A DNA stretch of 64,000 nucleotides from Fervidobacterium sp. (GCA_026419195.1 JANZZV010000004.1:186001-250000); one strand, 5' to 3'. Shown: positions 35,381 to 44,294, counted from the first letter of the stretch. The notes: generated by a model not told the origin, from the letters alone. Program-made: numbers and translations.

Positions 35381-35899
35381 TTGGATATTTTGGAGGTTGT
35401 TCAAAAAAGAAGGAGTATACGTTTATTCTCCGAAAAAGATATACCTGACGAAATATTATATAATATCGTAAAATATTCGCTTTTAGCACCAAGTGGCAGA
35501 AACTTGAAACCTGTTGAGCTTGTAGTTATAAAAAATAAAGATACAATAAAAAAGATTATGAAAACACGTGAAGGTGCATTCTCTTTTTTGAAAACTGCAC
35601 CAGTATGCATAGTGGTGACAGCAAACCAAGAAAGTGGCACGTGGATATCAGATAGCTCTATCGTAGCTTCATATATCCAATTATTAGCTGTTAACTTTGG
35701 ACTTGGTAGCTGCTGGGGACATGCTCACGAAAGATACCATGATGGAAAGGCAGTTGAAGAAGAAATTAAAACGATCCTCGGAATACCATCGAATTTTGGG
35801 GTGTTATGTGTAATTGGAATGGGCTATCCATCAGAAGAGAAGCCGTTCCACACATTGGAAGAAGTTGACAAAAGTAGAATACATTTTGAAAAGTGGTAA
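35381..35899 (+). CDS. nitroreductase-family flavoprotein
   Basis: The 172-aa FMN protein has the nitroreductase start DILEVVQKRRSIRLF, the APSGRN segment near residue 45 and LLAVNFGLGSCWGH. It reduces nitro groups, quinones or other acceptors with NAD(P)H; single-domain members vary widely. The TTG start follows AAAGGGGGGA. It lies 24 bp after the protease gene and 36 bp before the DUF4438 gene. Confidence 0.9.
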   Translation: MDILEVVQKRRSIRLFSEKDIPDEILYNIVKYSLLAPSGRNLKPVELVVIKNKDTIKKIMKTREGAFSFLKTAPVCIVVTANQESGTWISDSSIVASYIQLLAVNFGLGSCWGHAHERYHDGKAVEEEIKTILGIPSNFGVLCVIGMGYPSEEKPFHTLEEVDKSRIHFEKW

Positions 35900-35935
35900 T
35901 TAATTTTAAAGACTTAGGAAAGGAGATGTTTAATC

Positions 35936-36784
35936 TTGAGGACAAACAAAGATAAAGTTGTCAAATTATCGATCCTTGTTGAAGTTGCACATCCTATTGT
36001 ACGCATGCCAGTTGTTGATGGAGAAGGTAACTCGCATTATCTCCCAGGTGTTGGTGGAATAACCTACAACTTTGGTTTGGGTGATAACGCATTTGATATC
36101 CATGGAGACCATATCGAACCAGACATCAGTGCCAAACACAGCAATAAAGATCTCAACCCCACATGTATGGCATTAGCTTGCATTGGAAACGAAGCAATTG
36201 TGGTTTCTGGTGATGGTAAAGGTATGAAAGGATATGTTATCGGAAAGCATGGAGGTATAGATCATATACTCATCTGGTTACCAGAAAAAGAAAAACTAGT
36301 AATAGGAGACAAAATACAAATCAAAGCCTACGGACAAGGTTTGGAGTTAGTAGACTATCCAAAAATCAAGCTCTTTAACATCGATCCAGAATTATTTGAA
36401 AAAATACCAATTCAGGAAAAGGATAGTAAACTGTATGTACCTGTTACAGCAAAAGTTCCAGCCTATCTTACAGGTTCAGGGATTGGAGCAGGTAATCCAG
36501 CAGCAACAGATTACGACATGAACACACTTGATAAAGATGAAGTAAAGAAACTTGGATTAAATAAAGTTAGAATAGGTGATTTAATAGCAATTGAAGATCA
36601 TTATAATGGTGACGGCGCAGGAGGTTATAAACTTGGTGCAATATCAATAGGTGTGGTAGTTCACTCTAACTGTCTTAAAACAGGACATGGACCTGGAATC
36701 GTGATAATAATGACTTCAAAAGATGGTCAAATAATACCGGTAATCAACGAATCAAGCAACATCAAAAATTACCTAGGGATATAG
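35936..36784 (+). CDS. DUF4438 family protein (TM1086-like)
   Basis: The 282-aa protein belongs to DUF4438, whose Thermotoga member TM1086 has been structurally studied but has no assigned function. It is rich in conserved His, Asp and Gly clusters (GDHIEPDISAKHS, IGKHGGIDH, IEDHYNGDGAGGYK, HGPGIVIIM), suggesting a metal or ligand site. The TTG start follows AAAGGAGATG. It is the last gene of the seven-gene run from 29925 and ends before the terminator at 36803. Confidence 0.85.
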   Translation: MRTNKDKVVKLSILVEVAHPIVRMPVVDGEGNSHYLPGVGGITYNFGLGDNAFDIHGDHIEPDISAKHSNKDLNPTCMALACIGNEAIVVSGDGKGMKGYVIGKHGGIDHILIWLPEKEKLVIGDKIQIKAYGQGLELVDYPKIKLFNIDPELFEKIPIQEKDSKLYVPVTAKVPAYLTGSGIGAGNPAATDYDMNTLDKDEVKKLGLNKVRIGDLIAIEDHYNGDGAGGYKLGAISIGVVVHSNCLKTGHGPGIVIIMTSKDGQIIPVINESSNIKNYLGI

Positions 36785-36802
36785 AAATACTCTGGTGCTT
36801 TC

Positions 36803-36837
36803 AAAAAACCTGCGTCTCATTTTGACGCAGGTTTTTT
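36803..36837 (+). terminator. Rho-independent terminator after DUF4438
   Basis: AAAAAACCTGCGTC stem with loop TCATTTT and GACGCAGGTTTTTT (36824-36837). Confidence 0.9.
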
Positions 36838-36971
36838 GTATCAAATATTCTAATCAAAAGCCAAACCGTGATAGACTGCATGAGAATAAAAATTCCTATA
36901 TTAATCATGCCCTCTTCTTTTTCATCAACGATTATGCCAAAATACGGGCTGCTAAACAAAATTGTATATTG

Positions 36972-37021
36972 TGATATAATCTGAAAGGTGATTCATATGT
37001 AATATGAAATATGATTCATAT
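36972..37021 (+). promoter_or_regulatory. promoter and inverted-repeat operator cluster of the KASIII-Liv locus
   Basis: Extended -10 TGATATAAT at 36972-36980. Just downstream are TTCATAT-GTA-ATATGAA (36992-37008, perfect) and ATATGA-T-TCATAT (37009-37021, perfect); GATTCATAT recurs directly at 36990 and 37013. The elements cover roughly +5 to +35, where repressor binding would block transcription. The tandem-TetR protein encoded at 38144 is the obvious candidate. Confidence 0.65.
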
Positions 37022-37085
37022 TAAATGTTTCTCAAACAGTAATACTATCTTTCCAATCTTTAACATTTTACAAGGAGGAAGATGT

Positions 37086-38069
37086 ATGAAGTATGCAAAA
37101 ATTATATCATCTGGTATGTACGTACCTCAGAAAGTTATGAGTAACGCTGAATTTGAAAAACTAACAATGTTCACTATCGATCCATATTTTTCTGAAGTCA
37201 TAGGTATCAACCATCGACACATTTCTGAAGATTGGGAAACACCAACCTATATGGCAGCACAAGCCTCGAAAAAGGCACTTCAACGTATTGGGATGAACCC
37301 CGAAGAGCTTGATTTAATCATAGTCGGAACTGACACACCAGAATCTGTATCTCCACCAGATGCACCTCGAGTTCAATATTTAATTGGCGCACATAAGGCT
37401 GAACCGCTGGCATTTAACGTGAATGCCTCTTGTGCTAATGGTGCTTTATTACTTGACATAGCAGCAAGGTATATAGCCACGGGGGATTACAAAAATGTAC
37501 TCGTTGTTGGTACTTACGCTATGACGAAGTTCCTCAGTTGGAAATATTCTTGGGAAGCACTTTTTAGTGACGGAGCTGGTGCCATTGTTCTAACAGCATC
37601 AGACAAACCTGGTTACATAGGTAGTGTTTCCAGAGCCGATGGAAGCTGGTGGCAAAATTGGGGAATTTATATGGGAGCGGGTACAATGAATTTGCAAGGT
37701 TTTGAAAGAGGTTTGCACAAATTAGACCTGAGATCTGCATATCCTTCAACAGTCAATGAAGAAGGTTGGCCTATGCTTATCAATAAATTGATAGAAAAAT
37801 ACCATATTGCTAAGGAAGATATAGGCATGATATTCTTCACACAGGTTAGAAAGAAAACTATAGAAAAAGTTATGGAAACAATGCAGTTACCAACAGAGAA
37901 AGCTCACATGATAATGCACAAATATGGTTACACCGGTTCTGCATGTGTATATATGGCATACGATGACGCATTCGATGAAGGGAGACTCTCGGATCTTAAA
38001 GATAAAGTTATTATCTTCTTAACCTCAGGTGTTGGCTTCCAACAAGTTGCAGTTGCATTTAGAGTTTAG
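37086..38069 (+). CDS. KASIII-like (FabH/thiolase-fold) condensing enzyme or acyltransferase
   Basis: The 327-aa protein has the FabH fold and the acyl-accepting Cys116 in NVNASCANGA. The two other FabH active-site residues are not conserved: the HQAN site reads FFTQVRK (Thr252-Gln253) and the Asn of YGNTSAAS is Tyr282 in KYGYTGSAC. It is therefore probably not a fatty-acid initiation enzyme and may transfer acyl groups or form or cleave another thioester. The ATG at 37086 follows AAGGAGGAAG. It leads the locus with a TetR-type regulator, a CoA-transferase and a Liv-type importer. Confidence 0.8.
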   Translation: MKYAKIISSGMYVPQKVMSNAEFEKLTMFTIDPYFSEVIGINHRHISEDWETPTYMAAQASKKALQRIGMNPEELDLIIVGTDTPESVSPPDAPRVQYLIGAHKAEPLAFNVNASCANGALLLDIAARYIATGDYKNVLVVGTYAMTKFLSWKYSWEALFSDGAGAIVLTASDKPGYIGSVSRADGSWWQNWGIYMGAGTMNLQGFERGLHKLDLRSAYPSTVNEEGWPMLINKLIEKYHIAKEDIGMIFFTQVRKKTIEKVMETMQLPTEKAHMIMHKYGYTGSACVYMAYDDAFDEGRLSDLKDKVIIFLTSGVGFQQVAVAFRV

Positions 38070-38143
38070 TTTATAAGGTTTTGCTACTTTGCTTTATCCT
38101 TTTAATAGACCAAGAAACGCGATTTTAACGGAGGTGTAGTAAT

Positions 38144-39367
38144 CTGGAAAATAATTTTTCAGCTAAAGTAAGTAATTCAAAAAAGAAAACACAAAAGCGT
38201 ATACCGCAAAGAGTTGATGGTGTTGAATCAAAGAGCAAGATAAAAAATTCAGCAATACAATTGTTTAGTACCCGTAGTTTTTCAGATGTGTCGGTATCAC
38301 AGATTACCAAACTGGCAAATCTAAGTACAGGAGCATTCTACCAATATTACATAAACAAAGACGAATTATTTAGAGAGATAACTGAAGAGTTTTTTACAGA
38401 ACTTGAAACAAATTTAAGAGGAGATACTCTCAAGGATGTAGGATTAAAGTTTTTAAACTTTTCATTTGAAAGGTCAGATTTTGTGAAAATAGTTCATTTA
38501 AACGAATATTCGTTTGAATGGTTAAGAAACGAGTATGAAAATATACTGAGGAAAGTATCAAGAGAATTCGGACTAACTCATGTTGGGCATTTTTATTTCT
38601 GGTCACCTCTAAAATTTATAGTGGCGTTTTTTGATCTTTTGGAAGTTGATATAGACTACGAACACTTTATAACTTTGATTTTAGATGGTGCTATTGCTCA
38701 ATGCGAAGAAAAAATCCCAGAAAGTGTTTTTGATTTTACACCTTTAAGACACGTCTTGGAAGATGATGAGAAAAGAGAGCAAATACTTGCAAGTGCTGAG
38801 AGCTTGTTCGGGCTGTATGGATATGAGAAAACCTTGGTATATGACATTGCTAAGGCTTCAGGAATAGCAGTGGGAACATTTTATCTGTATTTTAAAAATA
38901 AAATACAAGTGTTACGTGAACTTGTTAGATGGATCAGTAAAGGTTTAAGATACAACGTAAAACTTGCCGTTGAAAAATTTAGCTCTCATAATCGCATTAT
39001 CCAAGAAATAGCTGGTCTGTATGCTTTCTTGAAATTTTTCAAAGTTCATTCCAACATGTACAAAATTGTTCGAGAAAGTCAATCTGTAGACAGAAACATC
39101 GCAAAAGAGTATTACAATTCTATCTATGAACCTTACATCAATAGTTTAAAAAAAGCTGTTGCACAGGGTCAGCTTGTTTTAAAAAAGACGTACAGTGCAG
39201 AAGAAGAAATAAGTTACATAGTTCTCTTGTTGATGAGTTTTGGACATTATGCCGGTGAAAAATACCTTCTAACAGGGCACATAAACGGTGAAAAAGATGA
39301 ACAAATTCAAAGCTTTCTCTTTGAGCTTTACGAATACATATGCAGAGGTTTGGAGGTGTCACGATGA
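38144..39367 (+). CDS. tandem TetR-family transcriptional regulator with probable CTG start
   Basis: The 407-aa protein holds two TetR DNA-binding domains: the first at about residues 33-80 (KNSAIQLFSTRSF, then LANLSTGAFYQYYINKDEL), the second at about 210-260 (ILASAESLFGLYGYEKT, then ASGIAVGTFYLYFKNK). Each is followed by its own helical ligand domain. The first conventional start, TTG 38261, would remove the first helix of the first domain. Upstream the frame stays open to a stop at 38126 and contains no ATG, GTG or TTG; a CTG at 38144 lies 7 bases after GGAGGTG. I therefore place the start there. Its stop overlaps the CoA-transferase start (ATGA). It likely represses the locus through 36992-37021. 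Confidence 0.8.
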   Translation: MENNFSAKVSNSKKKTQKRIPQRVDGVESKSKIKNSAIQLFSTRSFSDVSVSQITKLANLSTGAFYQYYINKDELFREITEEFFTELETNLRGDTLKDVGLKFLNFSFERSDFVKIVHLNEYSFEWLRNEYENILRKVSREFGLTHVGHFYFWSPLKFIVAFFDLLEVDIDYEHFITLILDGAIAQCEEKIPESVFDFTPLRHVLEDDEKREQILASAESLFGLYGYEKTLVYDIAKASGIAVGTFYLYFKNKIQVLRELVRWISKGLRYNVKLAVEKFSSHNRIIQEIAGLYAFLKFFKVHSNMYKIVRESQSVDRNIAKEYYNSIYEPYINSLKKAVAQGQLVLKKTYSAEEEISYIVLLLMSFGHYAGEKYLLTGHINGEKDEQIQSFLFELYEYICRGLEVSR

Positions 39368-40647
39368 ATGTTGATAAGCTTTATAAAGAAAAGCTCGTTG
39401 ATATAGACTACGTACTTTCCATTTTAAAAGACAATTGGACAATAGTTGTTGGTATGACGCCAATGGAACCAAAGGTTTTTCAAAGAAACCTACATCGTAC
39501 AAAAGCGAGTAATCTTGAAATATTCACTTGCTTGAACACAGAACCATACGAATATTGTACCAATCCTGAACACTTTCAAAAGTTCAGTAACTACTCATGG
39601 TTCTTTGGTCCACACAATAGAAAACTTTCTAAAAATACCTACTACGTGCCAAATAATTTACATCAGGCTGCAACAAATCTTATAGAGACTACTAAGATAA
39701 ACATGTTTGTGGGGGTTACTTCACCCATGGATTCGAAAGGTTTTTTTACATTGTCCGCGAGTGTCGTGTATGAAAAGGATGTTATTGAACATGCCGATTT
39801 AGTTGTATTGGAAGTTAACCCCAATGCTCCGCGAACGCATGGTGATACACAAGTTCATATCTCAGATGTCGATTACATAATCGAGGTAGATTATGAACTA
39901 CCTCAGGCAGAACTACTTGAACCATCAGATTCTGAGCGTAAGATTGCGGAAAATATAGTTGAACTCATAGAAGACGGTGCAACATTGCAACTTGGTATTG
40001 GAGGTATACCGAATGCAGTTGCAAAATTCTTAAAAGGAAAAAAGGATTTAGGTGTCCATACTGAAATGTTCACAGAGAGCATGATTGAACTTTTTGAGGA
40101 GGGAGTGATAACAAATAAAAGAAAAAGTATCTGGAATGGGAAATTCGTTTGCACGTTCGCGTATGGTTCAAAGAAGATGTATCAATTTTTGGATGAGAAT
40201 CCAGCTGTATTGTTTCTTAGGGGTAAATATGTAAACGATCCTTATGTTATATCACAAAATGAGAAAATGGTAAGCATCAACACTGCATTGATGGTAGATT
40301 TAACTGGTAATGTCTGCTCAGAAGCGATTGGAACATCACATTATAGTGGTACTGGAGGTCAACTTGATACACACAGAGGTGCAGTAAAAAGTAAAGGTGG
40401 GAAAGGCATAATTGCTATGAGATCAACTGCAAAAGATGGCACAATATCAACAATCGTCCCGTTGTTGCCACAAGGCTCTCCAATCACAGTACCAAGACAG
40501 GAACTTGATTATTTAGTTACGGAATGGGGTGCAGTTAGGTTAAGAGGACTACCAACAAGAAAACGGGCATTAGCATTAATATCAGTTGCGCATCCGGATT
40601 TTAGACAAGAGCTCAAAAAGGAAGCGGAAAAGTTGGGGATAATTTAG
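39364..40647 (+). CDS. acetyl-CoA hydrolase/CoA-transferase family (4-hydroxybutyrate CoA-transferase-like)
   Basis: The 427-aa enzyme moves CoA from acetyl-CoA or a similar donor to a carboxylic acid. It has the Cat1/AbfT-type catalytic region GIGGIPNAVAKFL followed by VHTEMFTESM, with Glu234 as the likely acyl-carrying residue, and GTGGQLD and RLRGLPTRKRA in the C-terminal domain. Length is typical (about 430-440 aa). The ATG at 39364 is coupled to the regulator gene. In context it probably activates the acid brought in by the downstream importer. Confidence 0.9.
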   Translation: MNVDKLYKEKLVDIDYVLSILKDNWTIVVGMTPMEPKVFQRNLHRTKASNLEIFTCLNTEPYEYCTNPEHFQKFSNYSWFFGPHNRKLSKNTYYVPNNLHQAATNLIETTKINMFVGVTSPMDSKGFFTLSASVVYEKDVIEHADLVVLEVNPNAPRTHGDTQVHISDVDYIIEVDYELPQAELLEPSDSERKIAENIVELIEDGATLQLGIGGIPNAVAKFLKGKKDLGVHTEMFTESMIELFEEGVITNKRKSIWNGKFVCTFAYGSKKMYQFLDENPAVLFLRGKYVNDPYVISQNEKMVSINTALMVDLTGNVCSEAIGTSHYSGTGGQLDTHRGAVKSKGGKGIIAMRSTAKDGTISTIVPLLPQGSPITVPRQELDYLVTEWGAVRLRGLPTRKRALALISVAHPDFRQELKKEAEKLGII

Positions 40648-40691
40648 CAAAAATATAATCTTTTTTTACCATAACACAGGAGGTGGGTTCT

Positions 40692-41852
40692 ATGAGAAAA
40701 CTTTTAGGTATTTTGCTACTCTTAGGTCTTTTTGTAAGTTTATTCGCTGAGGTTGGCGTATATAGCGACAAAGTAGTTATTGGAACTTTCCAAGCATTAT
40801 CAGGACCATACGCAATCATTGGTCAAGAAATGACTAAGGGAATGAGAGCGTATTTCAACTGGATAAACAAGCGTGGAGGAATACATGGCAGGACCATAGA
40901 ATTAATCGTAGCAGATGATCAGCTCAACCCTGCTAAAACCGTTGTTGAGGTAAAAAGATTGGTGGAACAAGACAAAGTCTTTGCAATCGTTGGTGGACTT
41001 GGCACGTACGGTTGTTTAGCCGTTATGGATTATCTTGAACAAAACAAAGTACCTTTTGTCTACCAAGGTGCAGGTACATCCAAACTCGTTGTACCACCAA
41101 AAAGATACATATTTGGAGTTCAACCAGACTACACACTTGAAGGAACACTTATAGCCAAATTTGTTGCTGAAATCAATAACTTCAAGGCACCAGCGATAGT
41201 TTACATGAACAACGACATAGGGCTTGAAGGTTATGCAGCTTTCAAAGATAAATTAGCAGATTACAAGCGTCAAACAGTAGCGGAAGTTTCATATAACCCA
41301 GCTGATACAGACTACAGTGGTTTGGTCGTAAGACTTGTTGAAAAGAATCCAGATGTCATAATCATTTATGGCTTATTGACAGACACTATAAGATGGGTAA
41401 AAACAATAAGAGATTACGGACTTAACAGCAAGATTATAACAATCTATCCAAATGCTGATCCATCTTTCATAAATCTCGCAGGAAACTATGCAGAAGGAAT
41501 AATATTCACTGGTTGGGTACCACTTGCTACACCTGATAGACCAGAATTTGTCAGAGATTATCAAAGGGCATTTTCGATATTCCAGGAAAGTTATCCAAAG
41601 CAAAACATGTCTTCATATGCAGTTGCCGGCTTTATAGCTGCTGAGGTATTTATAGAAGGACTTGTAAGAGCTGGAAAGAATCTTACAAGAGAGGGACTTG
41701 TAAAAGCACTTGAAAGCTTCAAGGGATGGAATGGTATACTTGCAAAAGATATTACTTGGGGACCGAATGTAAGACGTGGTAAATCCTCAATGTACTTTAT
41801 GGTTGTTAAAAACAAACAATTTGTACCATTGACAGATTTAATAAGACCATAA
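40692..41852 (+). CDS. Liv-type ABC transporter substrate-binding protein
   Basis: The 386-aa protein has a signal peptide (1-19, ending LFVSLFAEV) and a type I periplasmic-binding domain (Peripla_BP_6, LivJ/LivK-like) beginning VVIGTFQALSGPYAIIG. Members bind branched-chain amino acids, amides, urea or aromatic and short acids. The neighbours (CoA-transferase, KASIII-like enzyme, hydrolase) favour a carboxylic acid or its ester rather than an amino acid. The ATG at 40692 follows CAGGAGGTGG; GTG 40683 lies within that site. Confidence 0.88.
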   Translation: MRKLLGILLLLGLFVSLFAEVGVYSDKVVIGTFQALSGPYAIIGQEMTKGMRAYFNWINKRGGIHGRTIELIVADDQLNPAKTVVEVKRLVEQDKVFAIVGGLGTYGCLAVMDYLEQNKVPFVYQGAGTSKLVVPPKRYIFGVQPDYTLEGTLIAKFVAEINNFKAPAIVYMNNDIGLEGYAAFKDKLADYKRQTVAEVSYNPADTDYSGLVVRLVEKNPDVIIIYGLLTDTIRWVKTIRDYGLNSKIITIYPNADPSFINLAGNYAEGIIFTGWVPLATPDRPEFVRDYQRAFSIFQESYPKQNMSSYAVAGFIAAEVFIEGLVRAGKNLTREGLVKALESFKGWNGILAKDITWGPNVRRGKSSMYFMVVKNKQFVPLTDLIRP

Positions 41853-41863
41853 TATTTTTGCAG

Positions 41864-41897
41864 AACGTAGCGCACATCTTTGTGCGCTACGTTTTGT
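41864..41897 (+). terminator. strong intercistronic hairpin after the Liv-type binding protein
   Basis: AACGTAGCGCAC (41864-41875), loop ATCTTT and GTGCGCTACGTT (41882-41893), then TTGTT. It probably gives partial termination, so that the binding protein exceeds the membrane subunits. Confidence 0.8.
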
Positions 41898-41939
41898 TAT
41901 TCTAATCTTATGAACATCTAACTGAGTGAGGTGAGTTAG

Positions 41940-42716
41940 TTGCTAAGACTTGAAAATATTACGGTCAGATTCTCTGGACTTGTTGCTGTAGATAATCTAA
42001 ATATGATCGTCAAAGAAGGTGTGGTACATTCATTAATAGGTCCAAATGGCGCGGGTAAAACAACCGTTTTTAACGCTATATCAGGACTCGTTAAACATAA
42101 TGGAAAGATATATATCCACGATAAAGACATTACAAACATACCTGTTCACAAACGTGTGGAGTATGGATTAGGAAGAAGTTTTCAAAACGTTATAATTTTT
42201 AAATATCTGACAGTACTTCAAAACTTGATGCTTGGTTATCATCATTCGTTAAATTATTCCATGTTGGACGAAATATCTGACACCAAAAAACACCAAAACT
42301 ACGAAAAAAGAGCAATGCTAAAGGCAATTGATGTAGCAGATTTGATAGGTATAAAGAACCTACTTGGTGTGTATGCAGGAACCTTGCCGTACGGCTATCA
42401 AAAATTGATAGATGTTGGCAGAGCCTTAATGAGTGAGCCTAAAATACTCCTTCTTGACGAACCTGCAGCAGGTTTGACAGAGAAGGAATCAGATATCTTG
42501 AAAGAAAAGATTAGAAAGATCAAAGACTACGGTATAACGGTGTTACTCATAGAGCATGACATGCGAATGGTTATGGATATATCTGATGAAATAACGGTAA
42601 TCAATTTTGGAAAAAAAATTGCAGAAGGCAAACCGGAAGAAATAGTAAATAACGAAGAAGTTATAAAAGCTTATCTTGGTACAGGTTTCGAAGAGGTGAA
42701 TCTTGATGACAGATAA
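41940..42716 (+). CDS. livG: Liv-type ABC transporter ATPase, LivG-like
   Basis: The 258-aa ATPase has Walker A GPNGAGKTT (near residue 35), the LivG-type signature LPYGYQKLIDVGRAL, Walker B ILLLDEPAAGL and the H-loop LLIEHDM. The usual LivG motif FQN follows (RSFQNVIIF). The TTG start follows GAGGTGAG. It overlaps the livF-like gene. Confidence 0.92.
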   Translation: MLRLENITVRFSGLVAVDNLNMIVKEGVVHSLIGPNGAGKTTVFNAISGLVKHNGKIYIHDKDITNIPVHKRVEYGLGRSFQNVIIFKYLTVLQNLMLGYHHSLNYSMLDEISDTKKHQNYEKRAMLKAIDVADLIGIKNLLGVYAGTLPYGYQKLIDVGRALMSEPKILLLDEPAAGLTEKESDILKEKIRKIKDYGITVLLIEHDMRMVMDISDEITVINFGKKIAEGKPEEIVNNEEVIKAYLGTGFEEVNLDDR

Positions 42717-43419
42717 ACTTGGAGATATAGTAATTAGTAAATTACAGGTTTGGTACGGACCCATACATGCAGTTAAAGGTGTGGATGTGAAAATTGAGGC
42801 AGGTAAGATAACTGCTATTCTTGGTGCGAATGGGGCGGGTAAATCATCCACATTGAAAGCCCTAGCTGGTGGGGTGAAATACATAGGAAATATACTCCTT
42901 GGTGATGAAACCATAGATAAGCTACCTGTTCACAAAAGAGTTGAGAAGGGAATTGTACTCTGCCCAGAAGGGAGAGGAATATTTTACACTATGAGCGTTA
43001 AAGAAAACCTCTTAGCAGGTGCTTATAGGAACAAAAAACCAGATTTTTCGCTTGTCTTTGAGACATTTCCGATTCTGAGAGAAAGACTCAAGCAAACGGC
43101 TGGTACACTTTCAGGTGGTGAGCAACAGATGTTAGCCATTGCCCGTGCACTTATGAGTAATCCGAGATATCTATTGCTTGATGAACCCTCCTTGGGATTA
43201 GCACCTGTTATCGTTAACAAGATAGCTGAAGTAATCAGGAGAATAAATGATTTTGGCATTACCGTTGTTCTTGTAGAACAGAACACTTCACTTGCCTTAA
43301 ACATATCACACTACGCTTACATATTCGAAAATGGAAAAGTAGCTGCAAGTGGAAGTTCGAAGGAATTACTTAGAAGCGACATTATCCGTGAAAAATATCT
43401 CGGAGGTGCTAGAAAGTGA
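42706..43419 (+). CDS. livF: Liv-type ABC transporter ATPase, LivF-like
   Basis: The 237-aa ATPase has Walker A GANGAGKSS, signature LSGGEQQMLAIARAL, Walker B YLLLDEPSLGLAP and H-loop VLVEQN, all LivF-like. The ATG at 42706 follows GAGGTGAATCTT; an in-frame TTG at 42703 is adjacent. It overlaps livG by 11 bp and the LivH gene by 4 bp. Confidence 0.92.
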   Translation: MTDKLGDIVISKLQVWYGPIHAVKGVDVKIEAGKITAILGANGAGKSSTLKALAGGVKYIGNILLGDETIDKLPVHKRVEKGIVLCPEGRGIFYTMSVKENLLAGAYRNKKPDFSLVFETFPILRERLKQTAGTLSGGEQQMLAIARALMSNPRYLLLDEPSLGLAPVIVNKIAEVIRRINDFGITVVLVEQNTSLALNISHYAYIFENGKVAASGSSKELLRSDIIREKYLGGARK

Positions 43420-44294
43420 TTAATCAAATATTACTCGGTTTATCCACTGGCGCAATGTACTCCTTAGTTGCTATAGGTTTGGTGATGATGTACAAAGTAA
43501 GTGGCGTCATGAACTTTGCTTATGGAAACATGGGAATGTTTATAACTTATATAATTTGGTGGATCACCAGCACGTTGAATATAAATCTTTACATAGGAAT
43601 AATAATCGGAATATTCCTCGCGGCACTTATGGGAATTAGTGTGGAAAGATTTGGACTTAGACCTATCAGACACCTTTCTCATGGTTCTATGCTTATCGTA
43701 ACATTTGGAATCCTTATGATATTGGAAGGATTAGCTGTACAAATTTGGGGAACAGAATATAAATCTTTTCCTGAGCTTGTTAGTGGTACGCCTTTCGTTC
43801 TTAAAGGGGAATTTGGTGTAATAGTACTTAGAAAACAAGACATTTTAATCTTTGTTACTCTTGCCATCATATCTCTTCTAATATTCATATTCACAAAATA
43901 CACAAAATTTGGAATAGCTGTCCGTGCCGTCTCTGAAAATGAAGAAATTGCAGGATACATGGGAATAAACGTCGGAAGTATATTGGCATTTTCCTGGGCT
44001 TTCGGCGTAAGCATGGCAGCACTTGTTGGTGTAATTGCCGCTCCGAAGGTCTTTGTCTCACCCGTAATGCTAACTTTTTACCAAATTCAGGGCTTCACAG
44101 CGGCCGTTTTAGGTGGGTTTGAAACATTTGCAGGTGCTGTATTTGGTGGGTTGATACTTGGGGTAATTGAAAAACTCGTCGGAAACTATATCTCAGAAGG
44201 ATTCAAGGCAACGATTTCACTTATCATAATAATACTTGTATTAATATTCTTCCCAAGGGGATTGTTTGGCAGAAATGTGAGGAGGCGAGTATAA
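43416..44294 (+). CDS. livH: Liv-type ABC transporter permease, LivH-like
   Basis: The 292-aa permease has about eight transmembrane segments and the LivH start GLSTGAMYSLVAIGLVMMYK followed by GVMNFAYGNMGMF. The coupling segment near residues 170-190 (VRAVSENEEIAGYMGINV) is present. The GTG start overlaps livF (GTGA); its stop overlaps the next start by one base. Confidence 0.92.
   Translation: MINQILLGLSTGAMYSLVAIGLVMMYKVSGVMNFAYGNMGMFITYIIWWITSTLNINLYIGIIIGIFLAALMGISVERFGLRPIRHLSHGSMLIVTFGILMILEGLAVQIWGTEYKSFPELVSGTPFVLKGEFGVIVLRKQDILIFVTLAIISLLIFIFTKYTKFGIAVRAVSENEEIAGYMGINVGSILAFSWAFGVSMAALVGVIAAPKVFVSPVMLTFYQIQGFTAAVLGGFETFAGAVFGGLILGVIEKLVGNYISEGFKATISLIIIILVLIFFPRGLFGRNVRRRV

Larger units (their letters stand above)
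36785..37085. other. 301-bp intergenic region between two operons
   Basis: It holds the terminator at 36803-36837, an uninterpreted AT-rich stretch to about 36960, the promoter at 36972-36980 and the operator cluster at 36992-37021. No gene was seen. Confidence 0.5.
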
